Shown: positions 10,038 through 20,557 of the stretch, piece by piece
Numbering within the stretch: the first letter of the stretch is position 1
Layout: every line of letters begins with the position of its first letter
Assembly: GCA_032622095.1 (NCBI GenBank)
Contig: CP136067.1
Span: 96,152,707 to 96,216,706 of the forward strand
Direction of reading: 5' to 3'
Length of the DNA: 64,000 nt
From: Siphonodentalium dalli
Lineage: Eukaryota > Mollusca > Scaphopoda > Gadilida > Siphonodentaliidae
Position numbers and translations under genes: made by a program
The notes under the pieces: generated by a model
The model's database searches: none
Told to the model about the DNA's origin: nothing
What the model saw: only the letters and a program-made list of their open reading frames with translations

Positions 10038-10875
10038 TATGGTTTTCTTTTTATAAATGGTTATCATTATATTCATGCTGGTGTATAAATCATGTCTTCT
10101 AGCCGGGCCACATGTCTGAGAAACATATAGATAGACCCCCCCCCCCCCCCCCTATATGACCTACAACAGACTCAGAAGGGTTATTTATTATAAATGGTTA
10201 TCAATAATGTTCGTGTATAAATCATGCATACTGGCTCCCCACATGTCTGAGAAATAAATAGTACCCCCCCCCCCCCCCCCCCCCTATATGACCTACCTAC
10301 AGACTAAGAAGGGTTATTTATTATAAATGGTTATCATTAACGTTGGTGTATAAATCATGCATACTGGCTCCCCACATGTCTGTGAAATAAATAAATAGAT
10401 CCCCATATATGACCTACATACAGACTGGGAAGGGTTATTTATTATAAATGGTTATCATTCATGTTGGTGTATAAATCATGCATACTGGCTCCCCACATGT
10501 CTGTGAAATAAATAAATAGATCCCCATATATGACCTACATACAGACTCTGAAGGGTTATTTATTATAAATGGTTATCATTCATGTTGGTGTATAAATCAT
10601 GCATACTGGCTCCCCACATGTCTGTGAAATAAATAAATAGATCCCCATATATGACCTACATACAGACTGGGAAGGGTTATTTATTATAAATGGTTATCAT
10701 TCATGTTGGTGTATAAATCATGCATACTGGCTCCCCACATGTCTGTGAAATAAATAAATAGATCCCCATATATGACCTACATACAGACTCTGAAGGGTTA
10801 TTTATTATAAATGCTTATCATTCATGTTGGTGTATAAATCATGCATACTGGCTCCCCACATGTCTGAGAGATAAA
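10038..10875 (+). repeat. 121-bp tandem array, about 7 units
   Basis: Successive copies of ATTATAAATGGTTATCATTC start at 10441, 10562, 10683 and 10804, a period of 121. Each unit contains CATGCATACTGGCTCCCCAC, ATAAATAGATCCCC and ATATGACCTACATACAGACT. The last units alternate GACTGGGAAGGG and GACTCTGAAGGG, a two-unit higher-order pattern. The first units carry poly-C runs (10137-10152, 10265-10284) where later units have ATCCCC. Confidence 0.95.
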
Positions 10876-11014
10876 CATGATATCAGTTTCAGCTTGAGGG
10901 AAGATAAATGGCCCAGGCAGCAGGACTAGACAATGAAACATGCTTCCAGCTTATCTGGAATAAATTCCCACATCAAGTAGGATGAAAACTCTCACAGCAT
11001 CTGGAGTGTTCTCA

Positions 11015-11234
11015 TACAGTAATGCCCTAAGTAATCATCCCCTCCTTAACCACAGCAGAATTATGTGTAACTTTTCAGAATTTAGTCGGAAATAAGGCTT
11101 GTTGCCATTCATCAGAAAGCTCTCGGCGAGAGATTTCCAATGAATGGCAACAAGCCATATTTCCGGCTAAATCCTGAAAAGTTACCCATAATTCTGCTGT
11201 GGTTAAGGGGTCAATTATTTAGAGCATTACTGTA
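11015..11234. mobile_element. MITE family A, copy 4, full palindrome
   Basis: Ends TACAGTAATGCCCTA and TAGAGCATTACTGTA flank a nearly complete palindrome centred near GAAAGCTCTCGGCGAGAG. TA flanks each end. No coding capacity. Confidence 0.9.
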
Positions 11235-11574
11235 TTACACATGCCCTTCTTTACTTTGGTTAACTTTCCATATTTATGTTGATTAGAGAATCAAGGATAT
11301 CCAAAATTTTGAAACAAAGTAATGTTAAATCAGATGTAAATCACAGGTCACCAAAACTGGGGGACATTCTGAAATTTCCTAGTTAAGAAAGAAAATGATG
11401 TATATACTACAAACTTTGTAAAACAGATTTGAAAAAATATTCCACCCAAGAAACACTAAAACCATCAAATGACATCATAAATATAAAAATATTGAGAAAT
11501 CATTATCCCATGATTCATACCTCAAATTCAACCAAATGGAATCACCCATAAGTTGTGAGATAAGCAATTATCTT
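11235..11574. other. Non-coding, nothing recognised
   Basis: AT-rich sequence between two MITEs. No exon, hairpin or repeat was found. Confidence 0.4.
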
Positions 11575-12010
11575 CAAGTCTGAATATAGTGTGTCTGTCA
11601 TTTGCAGAATGAGGTCCCCAGAGGGTGAATTTTGTAAAGCAATCCCACATAGTGGCCTAGGTTCACCAAATTCACCATCTGTGAACCTCATTCTGCTTAG
11701 GCCTCAACTGCTATTGGAAACCAGATTGAAGTTCCCAGTTGAAGTTGGTGATGTTCACCTGTTAGTCACCTCGATTATAAATGTTATCTTCTGCAAATTA
11801 GGTAATATAGAAACTGAACAGAAGGGAAAAAGTAACTAAAACAATGTTAATTTGAGACTATAGATACTTCCCAGAAGATGAGATTGAGGTCCCCAGACGA
11901 TGAATTTGGTTATGCTAGCCCATTGTGCAAGATAGCATCACCAAATTCACCCTCTGTGGACCTCATTCTGCAAATGACAGACACACTATTTGTCACTATA
12001 TGCAGACTTG
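11575..12010. mobile_element. MITE family B, copy 2, long form
   Basis: Ends are CAAGTCTGAATATAGTGTG and the inverted CACTATTTGTC...GCAGACTTG. Subterminal arms are GTCATTTGCAGAATGAGGTC and GGTGAATTTGGTGATGCTAG-like sequence. The interior holds GTTGGTGATGTTCACC, ACTGAACAGAAGGGAAAAAG and GAGACTATAGATACTTCCCA, which recur in the long copies at 35.7, 36.7, 39.9 and 45.7 kb. No transposase frame. Confidence 0.85.
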
Positions 12011-12500
12011 ATCTGAGTGACTTTTATTTTATATATCAAATTTCTGCACTTTACTTCAAGGATGATTGAGACATGAAACTGTTATTTTTAAGTGCATGTG
12101 TCTGGAGGGTGCAACAGAGATAGGAGATTCATGTGTTAAGATTTAAATTTATTTATGTTTGACTGCCTTCTTTTTTACTCGGCATGAAACGCGCTAATGC
12201 ATTTTGAAGTGACTCACTCCCTTCTTTTGTTGATCTGTTTCATATTACTCCATAAATTACACAATTCAATCCCAGACTCTCATGTAAAACCTGTGCTATT
12301 CCGCTCCCTAAAATTACCAAAATAAATCCAAATTATTTATTAGGCATAAAATCTAATTATAGGATTGTCACCAACACATAGAGACGACATAATAAGAGGA
12401 CAATTAAATGTATACAATCAAGTACATAAATGTGTAGATTTAATATTTTAAGTATTCATGAGTTGCCTACATCTTTTATTTATAATGGAGCTTACTAATA
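12011..12500. other. Unique AT-rich non-coding sequence
   Basis: No repeats from the rest of the window were found here. Several homeodomain-like cores occur (AAATTATTTATTAGG, CTAATTATAGG, GCTAATGCATTTTGAAG). It could be regulatory, but nothing decisive is seen. Confidence 0.3.
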
Positions 12501-12501
12501 A

Positions 12502-12619
12502 TAGTAATGCCCTAAGTAATCGACTACTTAACCACAGCAGAATTATGGGTAACTTTTCAGGAAAAGTTACCCATAATTCTGCTGTGGTTAAGGAGTCGAT
12601 TACTTAGGGCATTATTGTA
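12502..12619. mobile_element. MITE family A, copy 5, minimal hairpin
   Basis: This 118-bp copy has lost the whole centre: the arms TAGTAATGCCCTAAGTAATC to AACTTTTCAGG meet their inverse directly. The result is an almost uninterrupted hairpin with about 55 paired bases. Confidence 0.9.
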
Positions 12620-13636
12620 CCTGTGGAAGTTTTTACAGTTAGGAGATAAGCATTTTTTGTTGAGTTGGATAGTGAGTATGAAAATAGTTTGTGAACGAGC
12701 CGGCTTGTCAGCTTCCACCAAAAACTTTGAAAGAAACTGCACAAATTTTATTTGTTATCAACATGCTTTGAAAAGAGATATCCTTTTTGCAGTTATCATA
12801 ATCTGTGGGTTCTTTCCATGGGGGTTACTCATACAGCTCCCGAACAACTTTCTGTTAACCGTATCTACACTAAACAACATTCCGGTTGACTCAATTATGC
12901 AACTCCTGGCATTGCAGTAACATATTTTATACACCTTGCCCATGATACAATTTGCTCCATTCAAAATTTGTCCTCCGATCAACAGTCGATTCTGGTGAAT
13001 CGGAAACTAATGCTAGCAGCTCTTGTCCATTAGAATGCGCGTTTCAGTGACAAATATTCAACTTTAACTACAGTGTCCAATAATAGCAGAGGGATGTCAG
13101 GTTTCCAAGGCTTTTTCGTGAGTTTGAGAGGATTGCTTTGCCAACATTCGGGGAATAAAATTAAAAAAAAATTCATTCTTCACCAAGCTATATTTCCTTG
13201 ACCTCAAAATACAAACCAAGTGATTGAAATTGATTGCTGCAACTAGGATCAACTAGCGACGCTTCAACTAGGATCAACTAAGTTCAACTAAGTTCAACGA
13301 GCGGGCTACAAACTCATCTCGGTGTATTGAGAGTGAGGACAAGCAGAAAATACTAACCACTACAACACCGATCTCCTAAGCTTTCCATTTTTTATGTTTT
13401 TTTTTCAACCAGATAACTTTTATTTGAATATGATTTTCTGCCGTATTTATACTAAAATATAACATTTATCATTAATTTATTAAAAATAATATAATTAAAT
13501 TAAAAAAATATTCTGCGAAAAGACTTATTTTGTCATAGAATTTAATTAGGCATGAAACAATGAAGAGCGTTCATTGTTAGGATATTCCTGAGAATTATGT
13601 ATATGTATCGTTTGAGGAAAAGCCATGTCCATTTGA
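12620..13636. other. Non-coding, weak open frames only
   Basis: A plus frame at 12615-12920 and minus frames at 12557-12742 and 12758-12982 overlap and show no domain. A short block of AACTAGGATCAACTA repeats is at about 13240-13305. No gene is supported. Confidence 0.35.
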
Positions 13637-13770
13637 TACGAGTTATGTTGGGATATAAGATTTTATGAAAAGAGTTTAATAAATTTGTTTCATAACGAGT
13701 CGTAGACGAGTTGTGAATCAAATTTATCAAACAAGTTTCATTAAGTTTTACATCCCAACATAATGAGTTG
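13637..13770. repeat. Imperfect 134-bp hairpin
   Basis: GAGTTATGTTGGGATATAAG on the left pairs with TTTTACATCCCAACATAATG on the right. TTAATAAATTTGTTTCATAAC pairs with the inverse around TTGTGAATCAAATTTATCAA, and the loop lies near GAGTCGTAGACGAG. It is probably a small palindromic element. Confidence 0.75.
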
Positions 13771-13824
13771 AAGATCTTGTATATCACATGAAAAAAAATA
13801 GAACTGTATGCCTTTTTAACAAAT

Positions 13825-14280
13825 GTGACCCGCCATATCAAATCCAGTCGTAAGTCGGGATTTTTTTACCCTGTGCCAATGCATTCTCTTATATATGCGA
13901 GTCGACCATAGGTCACCTCGCATATATAAGAGAATGCATTGGCCTAACAATTTTTTATAATTTTTTTTAAATAAATGTTTGTTACAATTTTTAGGACATA
14001 AAATAAAAAACATCCATTACCCTGCAGGGAGCCCCACACATATATAGAAGCATATAGAAGAGTGTCGTCTGCTCATGTTTGTCTGGGGCTCTGTATGGGT
14101 GAAATTATAAAATTGTTAAAGAATACAAGAACAAATTATTAAAATTGTAAAAAATTGTTAGGCCAATGCATTCTCTTATATATATGAGGCGACCTATGGT
14201 CGACTCGCATATATAAGAGAATGCATTGGCACAGGGTAAAAAAATCCCGACTTACGACTGGATTTGATATGGCGGGTCAC
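13825..14280. mobile_element. Family C double hairpin inside different terminal repeats
   Basis: The outer inverted repeats are about 50 bp, starting GTGACCCGCCATATCAAATC and ending with its inverse GATATGGCGGGTCAC. They run through GTCGTAAGTCGGG into the CCCTGTGCCAATGCATTCTC hairpins of family C. There is no TTAA at the ends; AAAT flanks both sides. The spacer shares ATTATAAAATTGTTAAAGAA with copy C1. The spacer also holds GGAGCCCCACAC and TGTCTGGGGCTC, which are roughly inverted to each other. Confidence 0.8.
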
Positions 14281-15095
14281 AAATCATAATCCTAAAAGAA
14301 GTTGCAAAATTTACCTTTACAGCATTTACTGAGATGCTCACTACCGTTTATGACAGTATTGCGTTCTGTGGCTGGCAAAGAAAAATATAATCCCCCAATT
14401 TGCTTCTTTGTTTTTGTATCTATTACTTTAGTGCAACGAAGTTGGACAAGAATTTAACTTCAATGAACAAAGAAATCATTTTGCATTGTCTGTTGTTGGT
14501 ATCATGTGCGGCTTTTCGAGATAGTTTTAATCTGCCTGGATCAATTTAAAGTGATATGTAGCATGGGCCTATTCACCACTAGTGAGAGATAAGGAATTAT
14601 GTAATGGCTTTTTTATGATATAATAGGGTTTTTTATGTAATATATAAATATAGTATACTAAAATATTCACCGCAATATGTGTGACTGCAAAGTAAACAAT
14701 TATTGCGATAGAGAGTGTTTGGGGGGGGCTAACCCCAGGATGGTCGAAAGGGCCAATATTAAGTAATTAAAATATTTCAAGTCTTTTTATCCATTTCGAA
14801 AATTGAATGGAGAATGGATGGACCACAGATATTAGGATGGCCAGACAGGGTTGTGGGAGGAGACACAGGGTTGTAGGGGGGGTGGAGGGAGTTGGGGGAT
14901 TGTGTAGCCATATACATTGCTGTTGGAATTAATGAAATGTCAGCCACATAGATGGGTTTATATACATTTGATTGCAATTTTGAGTCAACTCTTCATCAAA
15001 TAATCAGCTTTCATGTGCAGCTGAATACAACATGTTTTACATTAGGTTATCTTCTGTGAAGACTGCCAGCATTTTAATTCATGGTCCAATTACAG
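14281..15095. other. Non-coding, nothing recognised
   Basis: AT-rich sequence. A short G-rich strip lies near 14720 and a GTTGTGGGAGG/GTTGTAGGGGG strip near 14850-14890. No exon is supported. Confidence 0.4.
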
Positions 15096-15680
15096 CTTGC
15101 AAGCTCCATAACAGATCTGATTCACAAACACACAAAAAAACAGAGACGTTTTACAGTGAGCATAGAAAACATATGGACTACTCATCACCCGCAATCAAAA
15201 TGGAAAGCAGCTTCTAATTTAACATCATTATTTGGTTCATTACTTTGGCAAAAGCTAAAGACCAAACTTAACAATGTTATTTTGTTGTGTCTATAGCTCC
15301 ATAATGGATCTAATTCATTAAGACACAAAACACAAGAGACCTTTAGACATACTCAAACAAACCATATGGTCGACTCATCACTGACAATTACCAAAAGACA
15401 GCTAGAAACATTGGAGTTTTTTTTCTTCTGTGAATTAAAATATTAAAGAAGTATTCATGATTATATACCTCCATTTATATCATACAGAATCTAATTTTAA
15501 TATTTCTATGGACTTCGTTGTTCTACTGAAAATGCTAAAAACCACACAAAACAAAGAAATTTTGTTGTGGGTAAAACGATTTGATTCATCAACACAAAAA
15601 ACCAAGCGATTTTTACAGGAATAATTTGTGAACTCACATAAAAAATATGAACGACTCATCACTGATAATTATGCCGAGAC
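15096..15680 (+). repeat. Degenerate three-copy repeat
   Basis: The pattern GATCTGATTCA, a run of ACACAAAAAAC, GAGAC...TTTTACAG, ATATGG and ACTCATCAC recurs at about 15110, 15300 and 15580 with strong drift. AAACTTAACAATGTTATTTT sits between the first two. Confidence 0.55.
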
Positions 15681-15728
15681 AGTGGCGTCATAGGAGGTTT
15701 ATAATCATGATCTGAAGCTGTGCCAGAT

Positions 15729-16008
15729 GGCGTCACTAAATTCACCCTCTGCTTGGGCCTCATCTTCTGGGAAGTGTTTTAATCTCAAATTAACATTGTT
15801 TTTAGCTACATAATGGGTGAACATCACCAACTTCAACTGGGGAACTCCAATCTGATCCTAGGTCTCCCATAGCAGTTGAGGCCTAAGCAGAATGAGGTCC
15901 CCAGAGGTTGAATTTGGTGATGCTATCCCGCTATGTGGGCTAGCATCACCAAATTCAACCTCTCGGGACCTCATTCTGCAAATGTCAGACACACTATATC
16001 CAAGCTTG
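15729..16008. mobile_element. MITE family B, copy 3, left end truncated
   Basis: Interior landmarks (GTTGGTGATGTTCACC inverse, AGCAGAATGAGGTCCCCAGA, GCATCACCAAATTCAACC) lead to a right end CACACTATATCCAAGCTTG. The left outer end is missing. Confidence 0.75.
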
Positions 16009-16312
16009 AATGGGTCATAATGGGTGATCATTTCATTAAAAAAAAACGCTCTCTGCTACAACAATTTCTAATTGCGAACAGGTTTAGCACCAGAAACTAG
16101 AAAGTAAAATGATTTTCTTTTGATGATGAATTTCAATATTAGCTGAAGAATGTATCGTGTTTCTTTGTATTACAGGAAATTATCTCGTAAGTGTCGAAGG
16201 TTTGAGTTTATTTTGGTAAAGTTTGGACATCTGCCAAATATTCTGTGATATTTTCTCCCTCACCTGCCGGAGAACTGGGTCTGATCGCACTGATTTATTT
16301 GTTCTAATTTTT
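16009..16312. other. Non-coding, nothing recognised
   Basis: No repeat or exon was found. Sequence is AT-rich with two short A runs. Confidence 0.4.
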
Positions 16313-16690
16313 AGGATGGTGTATGAATCAGAACGATGAGATCATATGAGTGCATCATCAGCCGTGTGTAGAGGGGGAGGGTTGTGGGGAGGGTGTTTAG
16401 GGGTGGGTGGGGTTGAGAGAAGGGGGCATGAGGATGGTATATGAATCAAAATGATGTCATATGAGTGCATCCAACAGATAGTGAAATGAATTAACTCCAT
16501 TTAATACACCCAGAATCAGCCATGTGGGGAGGATTTTTGTGGGAGGGGGTAGGGATGGGGGGGGGGGGTAAAGGAGGGGGGTATGAGGATGGTGTATGAA
16601 TCAGAATGATGAGATCATTAGAGTACATCAGAGAGTGAAATGAACTCCATTACACCCAGAATCAATCAGTCGTGCAGGGAGGGATTAATT
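16313..16690 (+). repeat. G-rich three-copy tandem repeat
   Basis: AGGATGGTGTATGAATCAGA starts near 16313, 16431 and 16587, each followed by ATGATGAGATCAT-like sequence, AGTGAAATGAA and CCAGAATCA. Between copies lie GGGGAGGGTGTTTAGGGG-like strips, which could form G-quadruplexes. Confidence 0.75.
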
Positions 16691-16790
16691 CTTAATTAAG
16701 ATTATTTTTGTCTGACATTATATACACCTCCCCTCCCCATCCACAGCCCATCAAACCAAGATGGTCTGACTATGTGCCTGCATGCATGCT

Positions 16791-19340
16791 TTAACTCTTT
16801 CATCCCTGAATATACAGTTATAGATATCCCAGAACCCTGAATACACAGCTATAGATATCCCAGAACCCTGAATATACAGCTATAGATATCCCAGAACCCT
16901 GGATTTATAGCTATAGATATCCCAGAACCCTGAATATACAGCTATAGATATCCCAGAACCCTGAATATACAGCTATAGATATCCCAGAACCCTGAATATA
17001 CAGCTATAGATATCCCAGAACCCTGGATTTACAGCTATAGATATCCCAGAACCCTGAATATACAGCTATAGATATCCCAGAACCCTGAATATACAGCTAT
17101 AGATATCACAGAACCCTGAATATACAGCTATAGATATCACAGAACCCTGGATTTACAGCTATAGATATCCCAGAACCCTGAATATACAGCTATATATATC
17201 CCAGAACCCTGAATATACAGCTATAGATATCCCAGAACCCTGAATATACAGCTATAGATATCCCAGAACCCTGAATATACAGCTATAGATATCCCAGAAC
17301 CCTGGATTTACAGCTATAGATATCCCAGAACCCTGAATATACAGCTATAGATATCCCAGAACCCTGAATATACAGCTATAGATATCTCAGAACCCTGAAT
17401 ATACAGCTATAGATATCCCAGAACCCTGAATATACAGCTATAGATATCCCAGAACCCTGAATATACAGCTATAGATATCCCAGAACCCTGAATATACAGC
17501 TATAGATATCCCAGAACCCTGAATATACAGCTATAGATATCCCAGAACCCTGAATATACAGCTATAGATATCCCAGAACCCTGAATATACAGCTATAGAT
17601 ATCCCAGAACCCTGAATATACAGCTATAGATATCACAGAACCCTGAATATACAGCTATAGATATCCCAGAACCCTGGATTTACAGCTATATATATCACAG
17701 AACCCTGAATATAAAGCTATAGATATCCCAGAACCCTGAATATACAGCTATATATATCCCAGAACCCTGAATATACAGCTATATATATCCCAGAACCCTG
17801 AATATACAGCTATATATATCCCAGAACCCTGAATATACAGCTATATATATCCCAGAACCCTGGATTTACAGCTATAGATATCCCAGAACCCTGAATATAC
17901 AGCTATAGATATCCCAGAACCCTGAATATACAGCTATAGATATCCCAGAACCCTGAATATACAGCTATAGATATCCCAGAACCCTGAATATACAGCTATA
18001 GATATCCCAGAACCCTGGATTTACAGCTATAGATATCCCAGAACCCTGAATATACAGCTATAGATATCCCAGAACCCTGAATATACAGCTATAGATATCC
18101 CAGAACTCTGAATATACAGCTATAGATATCCCAGAACCCTGAATATACAGCTATATATATCCCAGAACCATGAATATACAGCTATATATATCCCAGAACC
18201 CTGAATATACAGCTATAGATATCCCAGAACCCTGAATATACAGCTATAGATATCCCACAACCCTGAATATACAGCTATAGATATCCCAGAACCCTGAATA
18301 TACAGCTATAGATATCCCAGAACCATGAATATACAGCTATAGATATCACAGAACCCTGAATATACAGCTATAGATATCCAAGAACCCTGGATTTACAGCT
18401 ATAGATATCCCAGAACCCTGAATATACAGCTATAGATATCCCAGAACCATGAATATACAGCTATAGATATCACAGAACCCTGAATATACAGCTATAGATA
18501 TCCCAGAACCCTGAATATACAGCTATAGATATCCCAGAACCCTGAATATACAGCTATAGATATCCCAGAACCCTGGATATACAGCTATAGATATCACAGA
18601 ACCCTGAATATACAGCTATAGATATCACAGAACCCTGAATATACAGTTATAGATATCCCAGAACCCTGAATATACAGCTATAGATATCCCAGAACCCTGA
18701 ATATACAGCTATAGATATCCCAGAACCCTGAATATATACAGCTATAGATGTCCCAGAACCCTGGATTTACAGCTTGCCTATGTAAATTTATGTGTCCTTG
18801 ATGTATTGTTTCCATACTACCTTTATAGTGATGTCGGATATGGCAAACTGCAAGTTTTATGATCGTTAGTAAGTGTCCTTCAATATGTGTTATATACCAG
18901 TTGGTGATGTCACCTCAAAATGATATCTCAGGTGTGTACAGGTGAGAACTGAGAAGGGACATTGAACACCAATATATACTATAGTTTTGCATGCATCACC
19001 TCTATCTGGAATATCAGTACTAACCTAGTATGCCCAAAAATGTTATTTGACCAAAATAGACATATGTTCCCACATTTAGCCATTTCAGGCCTGAGGATGC
19101 TGAGGATTTATAAGTAACATTCCAATTAAAATGTACATGTTAGGTATGCGTATGCACCAATCAATTAGTATTGATTCCGAATATCACACAAAGGATATAC
19201 AAGTCGCTAACCAATAAAATCATTTGTATATCCCTGGAAATATTGTATAATACCGAAAATAGTGTTCTGCCCGCTAAAGCGGGCTGCCGGAATGAATGGA
19301 ATATACATCGTAACCCAGGCTGCCGGGTTGAAAGAGTTAA
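16791..19340. mobile_element. TTAA element carrying a 31-bp satellite
   Basis: The satellite block lies between TTAACTCTTTCATCCC at 16791 and GGGTTGAAAGAGTTAA ending at 19340. The outer 12 bases form an inverted repeat, CTCTTTCA(T/A)CCC, flanked by TTAA on both sides. This is the pattern expected of a piggyBac-like non-autonomous insertion. The satellite begins straight after the left end. The right 560 bases (18773-19336) are not repetitive and contain CCCGCTAAAGCGGGCTGCCG. No transposase frame was found. Confidence 0.6.
16803..18772 (+). repeat. 31-bp satellite, about 63 units
   Basis: The unit is AACCCTGAATATACAGCTAT plus AGATATCCCAG. Variants are GGATTTACAG in place of GAATATACAG, ATATATATCC, and ATCACAG. 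The GGATTT variant starts at 16901, 17025, 17149, 17304, 17676, 17862, 18017, 18389 and 18763. The spacings are 4, 4, 5, 12, 6, 5, 12 and 12 units (the last with a 2-bp insertion), so the array grew by duplicating multi-unit blocks. Confidence 0.97.
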
Positions 19341-19379
19341 TTGAACAACATTAGAATGTTATAGCTTAATTGAGTTAAC

Positions 19380-19595
19380 TACAGTAATGTCCTCAATAAT
19401 TGACTCTTTAACCAAAGCAGAATTATGGGTAACTTTTCAGGATTTAGTCGGAAATATGGCCTGTTGCCATTCATTGAAAAGCTCTCACTGAGAGCATTCC
19501 GATGAATGGCAACAAGCTATATTTTCGACTAAATCCTGAAAAATTACCCATGTTCTGCTGTGGCTAAGGAGTGGATCATTTAGGGCATTACCTTA
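19380..19595. mobile_element. MITE family A, copy 6
   Basis: TACAGTAATGTCCTCAATAA and CATTTAGGGCATTACCTTA form diverged ends. The centre GAAAAGCTCTCACTGAGAGC and the CAACAAGCTATATTTTCGAC arm are intact enough for a full-length palindrome. Confidence 0.85.
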
Positions 19596-19687
19596 TCTAT
19601 TCTTGTAGCAGGATTGAGAACAGCAATCTTGGCATCAGTCATCAAAGACAATAATCTTAATTCACTACAGACAGCAGGAGCAGTCTA

Positions 19688-19942
19688 CAAGCCTTGAAAT
19701 AGGATGTCTTGTCATTTGCAGAATGAGGTCCCCAGAGGGTGAATTTAGTGATGCTACCACGCATAGCGGGCTAGCATCACCAAATTCACCCTCTGTGAAC
19801 CTCATTCTGCTGAGGTGTAAGCAGAATGAGGTCCCCAGAGGGTGAATTTGGTGATGCTAGCCCGCTATGCGGGGTAGCATCACTAAATTCACTCTCTGGG
19901 GACCTCATTCTGCAAATGACAGACACCCTATTTCAAGGCTTG
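19688..19942. mobile_element. MITE family B, copy 4, short palindromic form
   Basis: Ends CAAGCCTTGAAATAGG and CCTATTTCAAGGCTTG are exact inverses. Two arm sets, each AGAATGAGGTCCCCAGAGGG and its inverse, make a double palindrome. The long interior found in other copies is absent. Confidence 0.88.
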
Positions 19943-20169
19943 GGAGCTCAGCAGACCAAGTGAAATACTCAGACAGCCGGAGCAGACCTCGGAAGTGAAA
20001 TACTCAGACAGATGGGGTACTCCAGCAGTCAATACCTCTAGCTTTAATGGGACATACACAATGGCCTACCAGTCAGTACTTCTAACATCGGACTCTATCA
20101 ATGAACTCATCGCTTTAAATCACAAAATGGAACAAAAGCATCGCTTGGGTATGGCAAAATATGTCCATG

Positions 20170-20362
20170 GTAATTCAAACAAAGGGACATAACTCTGCTG
20201 AATATTGGTGGGCTGAACCCAAATTTTATCTTGACCTGTATTTTCTGCTAGTAAACTTACATACCAAATTTCATTCCATTCAGTTCAGACTTAAAAAAGT
20301 TATAGATCATCTGGAAATGAAAAAATCGACCAGATGGATGGACGGACAGATGGATGGATAGA
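20170..20362 (+). repeat. GGACATAACTC-type repeat with GGAT/GGAC tail
   Basis: AAAGGGACATAACTCTGCTG, ACATACCAAATTTCATTCCA, AAAGTTATAGATCATC and a GATGGATGGACGGACAGATG tail follow in the usual order of this repeat type. It is distantly like part of element E. A short coding-like frame here is a consequence of the repeat. Confidence 0.6.
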
Positions 20363-20557
20363 CCAATAACATAATTGAGAATGATAATAGCCTTTCAACT
20401 GAGTCATTTTTATGGTTTTCGTGATATTCTCATTATATATTTTTCACTGGAATATGGCCATAACGTCAACGGCCCAGCCTCGACATCATAACGTCATTAG
20501 CAGGAGGTTAAAAGTATGATCAATCAGTTGAGAATGGAGAGAGGAGAATGATTAACA

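Noticed and set aside
12621-12736. Possible minus-strand exon between GTGCAG and CAG|GTAC
   Set aside because: The donor would be made by the border of a family A MITE, the peptide has no known domain, and no partner exon was found.
13542-13841. 99-codon minus-strand frame
   Set aside because: It runs across a hairpin and an element border and has no recognisable domain.
16803-18772. Regular 31-bp repeats, CRISPR-like in period
   Set aside because: There are no unique spacers; the units are directly adjacent, and the DNA is clearly from an animal.
16803-18772. AACCCT in every unit, suggesting telomeric repeat
   Set aside because: AACCCT occurs only once per 31-bp unit and never in tandem, so it is not a telomere array.
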